64,000 nucleotides of DNA from Pantoea cypripedii (lineage in GTDB: Bacteria; Pseudomonadota; Gammaproteobacteria; Enterobacterales; Enterobacteriaceae): the NCBI RefSeq assembly GCF_011395035.1, contig NZ_CP024768.1, forward strand, positions 344,586 through 408,585, read 5' to 3'. Position 1 is the stretch's first letter; each line of letters starts with the position of its first letter. Below are positions 17,110 through 23,472 of this stretch, piece after piece. Under the pieces are notes generated by a model, which saw only the letters and a list, made by a program, of their open reading frames with translations, did no database searches and was not told the DNA's origin. Made by a program: the position numbers and the translations under genes.

Positions 17110-17181
17110 GTAGCGGCGCGATTTATCGCGCAGTTCTGTGCGCTGTGCCAGAAAAAACTGCGCGATAAATCGCGCCGCTAC
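17110..17181. repeat. Inverted pair of REP-like palindromes
   Basis: The forward unit is at 17110-17131 and the reverse unit at 17160-17181, between the convergent ends of the VOC gene and tsx. Confidence 0.9.
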
Positions 17182-17200
17182 AGATGGAGCATTTGCCAAT

Positions 17201-18067
17201 TTAGAAATTATATCCAACCACCAGGTAGTAACCCCAGCCGGTAGATTTCACTTCAAACGGACCGTTGCCGAAGTTCAGCTCCTGGCCATCCGCCCATTGT
17301 CCACCGTTATGGAACCAACGCGCCACGGTTGAAACGTGCCAGTGGTCATAATTCAGCGACAGGATATGGCTGGAGGCAATTGAGTTGCTGGTACGTGATG
17401 TACCGGTCTCGTCGCGCAGATCAGAACCCCAGTCAAAGTTGGTGAAGCCGATGTAGCTCAGCTTACCGCCCCACAGGTCTGTAATCGGCACAAAGTATTT
17501 CACTTTGAAGCGGTAACCATCCCAGCTGTTTTCGTTCGCCGCACCGTAGTTCTGCCACTGGTATTTGGCGTACACGTTCAGCGACAGGCCAACGTCAGAG
17601 TGGGTGTCGATATCGGTACCCAGACCCATATACCAGGTATTCTGACGCTGTGACGCGTTGCGACCCATGTCATAGATGTAGTTGTTGGCGAAGTACCACT
17701 CTTTAAACGGACCAAATGCCAGGCTGGTGCCGGTCAGTTTATCGATGGAGAAACGCGGCTCAATTTCCATGAACATCGGCGAACCGTGGTCGAAAATGCC
17801 GTTGGCGTTGCTGTTGCCCAGACCGAAGAAGTTGGTCAGGTCGAGGTAGCCGTAGAAATCAAACCAGTCCTTTTTCGCAAAGGCTTCGTATTCCAGATAC
17901 ACGTCGTTATTAAACTGTGGCCCGAAACGGGTGTGGTAACTGCCCACTACGTTGACGCTCTGATGCCACCAATCTGAAAGGTATTGCGGGTTGCTGTCTG
18001 CCGCTTGTGTCGCGCCGGTCCAGCTACTGGCCAGTAAGGCCCCTGCTATCAATGCTTTATATTTCAT
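17201..18067 (-). CDS. tsx: Nucleoside-specific outer-membrane channel Tsx
   Basis: This protein of about 288 residues has a signal peptide (cleavage after TQAA) and then a sequence nearly identical in places to E. coli Tsx: QYLSDWWHQSVNVVGSYHTR, FAKKDWFDFYGY, MEIEPRFSIDKLTGT, WYFANNYIYDMGRN and a terminal YYLVVGYNF ending in Phe as outer-membrane barrels do. Tsx forms a monomeric 12-stranded barrel for nucleosides and deoxynucleosides and is a phage and colicin K receptor. Start 18067 gives the best signal peptide; an in-frame ATG at 18082 is an alternative and neither has a strong ribosome site. A perfect CRP site lies about 200 bases upstream. Confidence 0.93.
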   Translation of the reverse strand: MKYKALIAGALLASSWTGATQAADSNPQYLSDWWHQSVNVVGSYHTRFGPQFNNDVYLEYEAFAKKDWFDFYGYLDLTNFFGLGNSNANGIFDHGSPMFMEIEPRFSIDKLTGTSLAFGPFKEWYFANNYIYDMGRNASQRQNTWYMGLGTDIDTHSDVGLSLNVYAKYQWQNYGAANENSWDGYRFKVKYFVPITDLWGGKLSYIGFTNFDWGSDLRDETGTSRTSNSIASSHILSLNYDHWHVSTVARWFHNGGQWADGQELNFGNGPFEVKSTGWGYYLVVGYNF

Positions 18068-18265
18068 TATCGTTAACCACATGCTCGTGATCGCAGTAAA
18101 AGTGCGCGATCGGTGTCAGTCGATCCCAGGGGTGGGCGGTGAATTGTTTTAAGCCGGTCTGAGCCGCCGGTTTTTAAAGCTCGCGTAGGGTGCCTGTATC
18201 AGTCGGATAGAAAATAGATTTTGATCACGTTTGTCAAAAAGTGTTGCAATTCCATTCACCAGAAA

Positions 18266-18281
18266 TGTGAGTTATGTCACA
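18266..18281. promoter_or_regulatory. CRP binding site
   Basis: TGTGA-GTTATG-TCACA is a perfect match to the CRP core (TGTGA-N6-TCACA). E. coli tsx is controlled by cAMP-CRP together with CytR, so control of tsx is the likely role. Confidence 0.7.
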
Positions 18282-18364
18282 TTATTGTCATGAAACGAAC
18301 GGAACCCCGCAACCGTTTACGTTGTCGCGTACCGCCGCAAAAATGTTTGATGCAGAAATAGAAT

Positions 18365-18476
18365 GTAGCGGCGCGATTTATCGCGCAGGTTTTTGCCAGG
18401 AGGGGCACATTCATCGCGCAGGTTTTCGCCAGGAGGGGCACGGTAAAAAAAACAGCGCGATAAATCGCGCCGCTAC
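18365..18476. repeat. REP pair enclosing a 33-bp tandem duplication
   Basis: A forward REP unit (18365-18386) and a reverse unit (18455-18476) flank two near-identical 33-base units starting at 18380 and 18413 (ATCGCGCAGGTTTTYGCCAG...). The second unit begins inside what would be the REP arm, so the spacer has been duplicated together with part of the palindrome. Confidence 0.85.
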
Positions 18477-18491
18477 GGGACAGAGAGGGGG

Positions 18492-19847
18492 TTACGGTAA
18501 GGTCACGCGCACCTGCAATCCGCAGATTTTGCCCTGCGGACTCCGGCAGTTCGACAGCGCCACCTGCATACGATGCTTTTGCGCCACGCTGCGCACAATC
18601 GACAGGCCAAGGCCGCTGCCCTGCGCCTGCACATCTGGCGAACGGGTGAAGCGGTCAAACGCACGTTCGATAAAGGCTTCCGGCATACCGGGGCCGTTAT
18701 CGACGATATCCACCACGGTATGGTTGCCGACGCGATGCAGTAACACGTCCACCAGGCTGCCTTCTGGCGTGTGCAACATGGCATTGCCGATCAGGTTATC
18801 GAACAGGCTGCGTAAATCGGAGCGGCTGGCCTGAATGCGGTAATGAGTGGTGCCGTTAAAGCCAATATCGATACCCCGCTTATCCGCCACCACCATCAGC
18901 TGTTCTATGCTTTCTTTCAGCAGGTCTTCCAGCTCGATATTCTCGATTGTCACCACTACTGACTGATCTTCCTGACGGGAGATATTCAGCAGCTGCGTCA
19001 CCAGATGGCGCGTGCGCGTGACGCCCGCTTCCAGTTGATCAAACTGGCGGCTGGCCTCACCCGGCTGGATATGCTGACGCAGGTTTTCCAGTTGCAGCGT
19101 GACCGCCGTCACCGGGGTGCGCAGCTCATGGGCGGCATCTTCAAGGAACTGGCGCTGTGACGACCAGGCTGCACGCAGTTTATCGAGCAGCGAATTGTAG
19201 GCATCAACCAGCGGCAGGATCTCGTCTGGCAAGCCATCCGGCGGTACGCTGTCGGGATGCAGCATCTCCTGCGCGGCAATCTGACGGGACGCCACGCGTA
19301 AATCACGTGTAATCGCGCGCACCACCAGCCAGATCACCAACAGGGAAAGCGGCATCATTAAAATCAGTGGGATAATCGCTGACATGGCGCGCTTCACCAT
19401 CACGCTTTTCATATAGCCGATGTTGTAGAGCACCTGAATGTTGGCGATATCGCTGCCAGGCTCGCCGGGACGGTTGAACACCCGCCAGTTGCAATCCTCA
19501 CAATCGCCGATTTGTACATCGTTCCAGCCCTTTTTATTTTGCAACGGCGCGCGCAGCTCCGGCCAGGAACTGGCGCGAAGCTCGTTATTGGCATCCCACA
19601 GTTGCACCACATAGGCGCTTTTCAGTTTGTCCGCGTTGAGCATCAGCGGCATCAGCGCCGGAATGCGTTTGCTGCTGGCCCAGGCATCGGCGATTTTCGC
19701 CAGCTGATCGTCTTTCATCGTACCGATCATATCGCCGTAGCAGCTGTAAAAATAAGAGGTGACGCCGCCAATCATTGCTAAATGCATCAGCAGCAGGGTA
19801 GTCAGCAGTTTATTACGCAGTGAGCGCATAAAAGTGAAGGGTTTCAT
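18492..19847 (-). CDS. Sensor histidine kinase, QseC/PmrB type
   Basis: This 451-residue inner-membrane kinase has TM1 at about 15-37, a periplasmic loop of about 110 residues, TM2 at about 155-178, a HAMP-like linker, the phosphoacceptor His240 in AAHELRTPVTAV, an N box (DNLIGNAMLHTPEG), and G boxes DNGPGMPEA and GSGLGLSIV. The periplasmic loop carries a C-x-x-C pair at 116 and 119 (GDCEDCNW), which could bind metal or respond to redox; that is inference. Its start overlaps the response-regulator stop by 4 bases (ATGA). The signal is unknown; QseBC, PmrAB and TctDE are all plausible relatives. Confidence 0.88.
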   Translation of the reverse strand: MKPFTFMRSLRNKLLTTLLLMHLAMIGGVTSYFYSCYGDMIGTMKDDQLAKIADAWASSKRIPALMPLMLNADKLKSAYVVQLWDANNELRASSWPELRAPLQNKKGWNDVQIGDCEDCNWRVFNRPGEPGSDIANIQVLYNIGYMKSVMVKRAMSAIIPLILMMPLSLLVIWLVVRAITRDLRVASRQIAAQEMLHPDSVPPDGLPDEILPLVDAYNSLLDKLRAAWSSQRQFLEDAAHELRTPVTAVTLQLENLRQHIQPGEASRQFDQLEAGVTRTRHLVTQLLNISRQEDQSVVVTIENIELEDLLKESIEQLMVVADKRGIDIGFNGTTHYRIQASRSDLRSLFDNLIGNAMLHTPEGSLVDVLLHRVGNHTVVDIVDNGPGMPEAFIERAFDRFTRSPDVQAQGSGLGLSIVRSVAQKHRMQVALSNCRSPQGKICGLQVRVTLP

Positions 19848-20503
19848 ATTGCAGGAACTCGCCAGCCAAGACCGCGCACGTTGCGAATCACTTCGTTGTC
19901 CAGTTTACGACGCATGCCGTGAATCAAAACATCCACGGCATTGCTGGTGACTTCTTCACCCCAGCCGTAGATGCGGTTTTCCAGTTGTTCGCGCGAAAGA
20001 ATCGCCCCTGGGCGCTCCAGCAAGGCGTAGAGCAGGGCATATTCACGCGCGGTAAGTTGCTCACGCTGGCCTTTATACAGCACTTCACGCGTCATCATAT
20101 CGAGCTGCACATCGCCACTGCCTAACAGGGAATCCGCCGCACCGTGGCGGCGTCGGGTAATCGCTCGCATTCGCGCCAGCACCTCTTGCAGATCAAAGGG
20201 TTTCAACAGGTAATCATCGGCACCACTGTCGAGGCCCTGGATGCGCTGCGCGACGGTATCGCGTGCGGTCAACACCAGCACCGGCGTCATATCACCGCGC
20301 GTGCGTGCGCGACGCAGCACATGGATACCATCTTCGCGTGGCAAACCGAGATCCAGCAGTACGCAGCTGTAGCCGCCTTCGGCCCAGGCGTTGCTGGCAA
20401 AGACGCCATCCCGCACCCAATCCACCGACCAGCCCGCCGCCTCCAGCGCCTGCTGCAGGTTAGCGCCAATCATTTCATCATCTTCAACCAGCAGCACTCG
20501 CAT
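19844..20503 (-). CDS. OmpR-family response regulator, QseB/PmrA type
   Basis: This 219-residue regulator has a receiver domain with acidic pocket DD at 8-9, phosphoacceptor Asp51 (CVLLDLGLP), and Lys101, followed by a winged-helix DNA-binding domain ending WGEEVTSNAVDVLIHGMRRKL. The last stretch resembles QseB more than PmrA. The start at 20503 is taken because AGAGGA precedes it; 15 further in-frame residues upstream lack a receiver-domain match. It is the first gene of the pair and is divergent from a small AraC-type gene. Three GCTAATT direct repeats in the shared promoter probably bind it. Confidence 0.9.
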   Translation of the reverse strand: MRVLLVEDDEMIGANLQQALEAAGWSVDWVRDGVFASNAWAEGGYSCVLLDLGLPREDGIHVLRRARTRGDMTPVLVLTARDTVAQRIQGLDSGADDYLLKPFDLQEVLARMRAITRRRHGAADSLLGSGDVQLDMMTREVLYKGQREQLTAREYALLYALLERPGAILSREQLENRIYGWGEEVTSNAVDVLIHGMRRKLDNEVIRNVRGLGWRVPAI

Positions 20504-20548
20504 GGTATGAGGTCCTCTAAAATCAATACAAACAGTGTAGCGCTGCAA

Positions 20549-20610
20549 AATTAGCGCAGAATTACACCCGTTTTCCCCCTTGCTAATTCTGCGCTAATTT
20601 TCTGCTAATT
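20549..20610. promoter_or_regulatory. Response-regulator operator array
   Basis: GCTAATT occurs at 20582-20588, 20593-20599 and 20604-20610, exactly 11 bases apart, the helical-turn spacing used by OmpR/PhoB-family dimers. A reversed copy (AATTAGC) lies at 20549-20555, and ATTAGCGCAGAATTA (20550-20564) forms a perfect 15-bp inverted repeat with 20584-20598. The array sits between the response regulator gene and the AraC gene, so it could control both. Confidence 0.65.
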
Positions 20611-20672
20611 AAGGGATAAATTTAACGCGCTAAAGTGGCTTCACTGGACATCACGTCGTATCTGGAGGAGCC

Positions 20673-21041
20673 ATGAATCAGAGTCAATTTATCCGCAGTT
20701 TGCTGGACTGGATAGAAGACAACTTAGGACACGATTTACATCTGGATGAGGTAGCACGCCGTTCGGGTTATTCCCGCTGGCACCTGCAACGTCTGTTTCG
20801 TCAGCACACCGGATTTTCACTGGCCGAGTACATTCGCCAGCGCCGGTTGACGGAGTCAGCGCTGACGCTACTTAACAGTGATGAGGCGATCCTGCAGGTG
20901 GCGATGAGCTACGGCTTTGACACCCAGCAGGCGTATACCCGCACCTTTAAAAACTACTTCCGTGTGACACCGGGCCAGCTGCGTCGTCAGCGCCGCGTGG
21001 AACAGGATCGTCTGCTGTTTCCGCTGGCGGTGGCCAGTTGA
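20673..21041 (+). CDS. Small AraC-family regulator, SoxS/MarA/RamA type
   Basis: This 122-residue protein consists of little more than a two-HTH AraC DNA-binding domain: WIEDNLGHDLHLDEVARRSG, SRWHLQRLFRQHTG and VAMSYGFDTQQAYTRTFKNYF. Length and pattern fit the one-domain activators SoxS, MarA, RamA and TetD, which act by abundance rather than ligand binding and control efflux and stress genes. GGAGGAG lies just before the ATG. It is divergent from the two-component genes with the GCTAATT array between, suggesting that the two-component system controls its level. It does not match any one E. coli paralogue decisively. Confidence 0.85.
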   Translation: MNQSQFIRSLLDWIEDNLGHDLHLDEVARRSGYSRWHLQRLFRQHTGFSLAEYIRQRRLTESALTLLNSDEAILQVAMSYGFDTQQAYTRTFKNYFRVTPGQLRRQRRVEQDRLLFPLAVAS

Positions 21042-21049
21042 GTCGCTAG

Positions 21050-21087
21050 CCTGATTTCCCGTAGTTACGTCGTCGCGGGAAATCAGG
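21050..21087. terminator. 12-bp hairpin after the AraC-type gene
   Basis: CCTGATTTCCCG (21050-21061) pairs perfectly with CGGGAAATCAGG (21076-21087) across a 14-base loop, just after the stop codon at 21041. There is no T-tract. Confidence 0.5.
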
Positions 21088-21147
21088 TGCTATTGTGCAC
21101 CAATCCTTTTAAGCTGCTGTTCTCCTTTCCTCTGTCGGTTATGGACA

Positions 21148-22044
21148 ATGGACAACAGCGACAATCTCACCGCCATGATGTTGTTTGCGCGCGTGGTTGA
21201 ACGACAAAGTTTTAGCGAAGCTGCCCGTACGCTCGGCGTATCAAAATCCTACGTCAGCCGTGAAATCGCCCGGCTGGAAATCCGCCTCGGAATCAAATTG
21301 TTGCAGCGCACCACGCGCAAGGTGGCGCTGACGGAGCTGGGGCAGGCGTACTACCCGTTCTGTACCCGCCTGCTCGACGAAATGCATCGCGCCGATGCTT
21401 TTGTGCAACAGGTACATCAGTTGCCCGCCGGGAACGTGCGGTTGCAGGCTCCGGTGACATTCGGTTGCCAGTGCGTGGTGCCGACGCTGAACCACTTTAT
21501 CCGTCGCCATATTCATATCAACGTCGACCTGGAACTGACGGACCGCATCAACGAGGACCCGCAAAGCAGCGCCGATGTGGCGATTGTGATCCGTCAACGC
21601 GCCCCGGAAGTGCCTGACTATCGTGAGTTGAACACCATCGACTGGGGATTATACGCGGCACCGGATTACCTGGCGGCGCATCCACCTATCGATCATCCCG
21701 AGCGCTTAACCCGTCATGATTTGCTGCTGTTTCACGGCCCGGCCCATACGGCAGCCTTGCCGTTTCGGCGCGATAAACAGCGTCTGGCGCTGGATGTGCG
21801 CAGTCGTTTTCGCGCCAATAACAGCATGGCGCTGCTGAATGCCGCCCTGGCCGGAACCGGTATCGCCTACCTGCCTGCCTATATGACACAGGAATCACTG
21901 GCGCGCGGCGAGATTGTGCAGGTGCTGCCGGAGTGGCAAATGGATCGTTTGCATAGTTATCTGCTGCTGAAAAACCAGCCCGAGCCGTCGTCACCCGTCA
22001 CCCTGCTGTGTGATGCGCTCATCACCGCATTAGGCGATGGCTGA
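21148..22044 (+). CDS. LysR-family transcriptional regulator
   Basis: This 298-residue regulator has an N-terminal HTH (RQSFSEAARTLGVSKSYVSREIARLE at about 16-41) and an effector domain of the CrgA/DsdC-like branch, with LQRTTRKVALTELGQAYY following. It lies 112 bases upstream of an MdtG-like efflux gene on the same strand, which may be its target or may share a transcript. Ribosome-site support for the start is weak, but family alignment favours it. The effector is unknown. Confidence 0.82.
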   Translation: MDNSDNLTAMMLFARVVERQSFSEAARTLGVSKSYVSREIARLEIRLGIKLLQRTTRKVALTELGQAYYPFCTRLLDEMHRADAFVQQVHQLPAGNVRLQAPVTFGCQCVVPTLNHFIRRHIHINVDLELTDRINEDPQSSADVAIVIRQRAPEVPDYRELNTIDWGLYAAPDYLAAHPPIDHPERLTRHDLLLFHGPAHTAALPFRRDKQRLALDVRSRFRANNSMALLNAALAGTGIAYLPAYMTQESLARGEIVQVLPEWQMDRLHSYLLLKNQPEPSSPVTLLCDALITALGDG

Positions 22045-22065
22045 TTGTTGCCTTTTGGCAACAAT
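22044..22065. promoter_or_regulatory. Perfect palindrome between the LysR and MFS genes
   Basis: ATTGTTGCC (22044-22052) pairs with GGCAACAAT (22057-22065) around TTTT. It overlaps the last base of the LysR stop codon. It could be a terminator without T-tract or an operator for the MFS gene that starts 90 bases later. Confidence 0.45.
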
Positions 22066-22155
22066 AGCAACCTGCGTGGCAAATATTCCCGCCTGTCTGT
22101 TATCGATGCTGAACCGCTGTTAGCCTGAGAATCAGTTTAAAACCGGGATATCATT

Positions 22156-23364
22156 ATGCAGCAACCTCCAACGGCGTTAGCGCCTGAACAGCAACACTGG
22201 AAACGCAATCTGTTCGTCTGCGTACTGGGTTCCTTTAGCACCATTGTGGCGATGACGCTGCTGCTGCCGTTTCTGCCGTTATATGTGCAGCAGCTTGGCG
22301 TACAGGAACCGGCAGCGATTGCACGCTGGTCGGGGGTGGCCTATGGCGCAACTTTTTTCAGCGCCGCGCTCACCGCGCCGCTGTGGGGCAAACTGGCGGA
22401 TCGCTATGGTCGTAAGCTGATGCTGATCCGCGCCAGCCTGGGAATGGCGATTGCCATGTCGCTGATTGGCATGGCAACCGCCCCCTGGCAGTTAGTGGCG
22501 CTGCGATTGCTGGCGGGGCTGCTGGGGGGCTATGCCTCGGGATCGACCATTCTGGTCGCCGCGCAAACGCCGAAAGAGCAGACCGGCTGGGCGCTGGGGG
22601 TGCTGTCCTCCGGCATTATGGCAGGCAATGTGGTGGGGCCGTTGCTGGGCGGGGTGCTGCCGCCCTTGATTGGTATTCGTCACACATTCTGGCTGACCGG
22701 CGCGGTGATTTTTCTCGCCTTCCTCGCCACCACCTTTTTACTGAAAGAAGCACCACGCCAGGCCAAAAAGGTGGCGCAGAGCGGCAATACCGATGAGAAA
22801 CCGGTTAATCTGCCCGTGGTGCGGTTGATGTGGCTGTCGGGGATGTTGCTGATTTTCGCCAATATGTCGATTGAACCGATTATCACGCTGTATGTCGGGC
22901 AGTTTGTCACTGGCGATCACGCGATTACCGTCACCGCGGGCCTGGTGATGGCGGCGGCGGCACTGGGCAGCATTCTTTCTGCTCCACGCCTCGGGCGACT
23001 GGCGGATCGCATCGGCCATGGCCGGGTGCTGGTGTATGGTCTGGTTGCCTGTGCGTTGCTACTGATTCCGCAGGCCTTTATCACCGCAGCCTGGCAATTG
23101 ATCGCGCTGCGTTTCCTGATGGGGATGGCGTTGGGCGGCTTGATGCCGTGCGTTACTGCCCTGATTCGCCACAATGTCCCACAGGCCCAGGTAGGGAAAA
23201 TGCTGGGTTATTCGACTTCAGCGCAGTATGTCGGGCAGGTGAGTGGGCCGTTGTTTGGTGGTTTCGTCGGTGGGGCGTTTGGCATGCGTCCGGTGTTTCT
23301 GGCGACCTGCGTGATTATGGCGTTGTGCGCATTATTAAATGCGCGGGTGTTGCGGAGGCGTTGA
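22156..23364 (+). CDS. MdtG-like MFS multidrug efflux transporter
   Basis: This 402-residue inner-membrane protein has 12 hydrophobic segments and the drug:H+ antiporter-1 signatures APLWGKLADRYGRKLMLIRA in loop 2-3 and GPLLGGVLPP in TM5 (antiporter motif C). The N-terminus (WKRNLFVCVLGSFST...LLPFLPLYVQQLGV) is close to MdtG of E. coli (408 residues). It would export fluoroquinolone- or fosfomycin-like drugs or an unknown metabolite with proton antiport. Identity with mdtG proper is not certain. Confidence 0.8.
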   Translation: MQQPPTALAPEQQHWKRNLFVCVLGSFSTIVAMTLLLPFLPLYVQQLGVQEPAAIARWSGVAYGATFFSAALTAPLWGKLADRYGRKLMLIRASLGMAIAMSLIGMATAPWQLVALRLLAGLLGGYASGSTILVAAQTPKEQTGWALGVLSSGIMAGNVVGPLLGGVLPPLIGIRHTFWLTGAVIFLAFLATTFLLKEAPRQAKKVAQSGNTDEKPVNLPVVRLMWLSGMLLIFANMSIEPIITLYVGQFVTGDHAITVTAGLVMAAAALGSILSAPRLGRLADRIGHGRVLVYGLVACALLLIPQAFITAAWQLIALRFLMGMALGGLMPCVTALIRHNVPQAQVGKMLGYSTSAQYVGQVSGPLFGGFVGGAFGMRPVFLATCVIMALCALLNARVLRRR

Positions 23365-23367
23365 TGC

Positions 23368-23425
23368 GTAGCGGCGCGATTTATCGCGCGGTGTTTAAAA
23401 GACGCGCGATAAATCGCGCCGCTAC
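23368..23425. repeat. Inverted pair of REP-like palindromes
   Basis: Units at 23368-23389 (forward) and 23404-23425 (reverse), separated by only 14 bases, lie between the convergent ends of the MFS gene and gcd. Confidence 0.9.
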
Positions 23426-23440
23426 GGATATTGAGACATA

Positions 23441-23464
23441 AAAAAGCGGACCGAAGTCCGCTTT
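23441..23464 (-). terminator. Terminator of gcd
   Basis: AAAGCGGAC (23443-23451) pairs with GTCCGCTTT (23456-23464) across CGAA. On the minus strand the stem is followed by a T-run, so it ends gcd; a partial T-run also exists on the plus strand, so it may be bidirectional. Confidence 0.75.
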
Positions 23465-23472
23465 ATTTATGG

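Larger units (their letters stand above)
18068..18491. other. Intergenic region upstream of tsx
   Basis: This 424-base gap holds the tsx promoter region, a CRP site at 18266-18281, and at its far end an inverted REP pair with an internal tandem repeat. A second possible cAMP-receptor half-site, TTTGATCACGTTTGTCAAA near 18220-18239, is weak. No coding sequence is supported. Confidence 0.6.
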
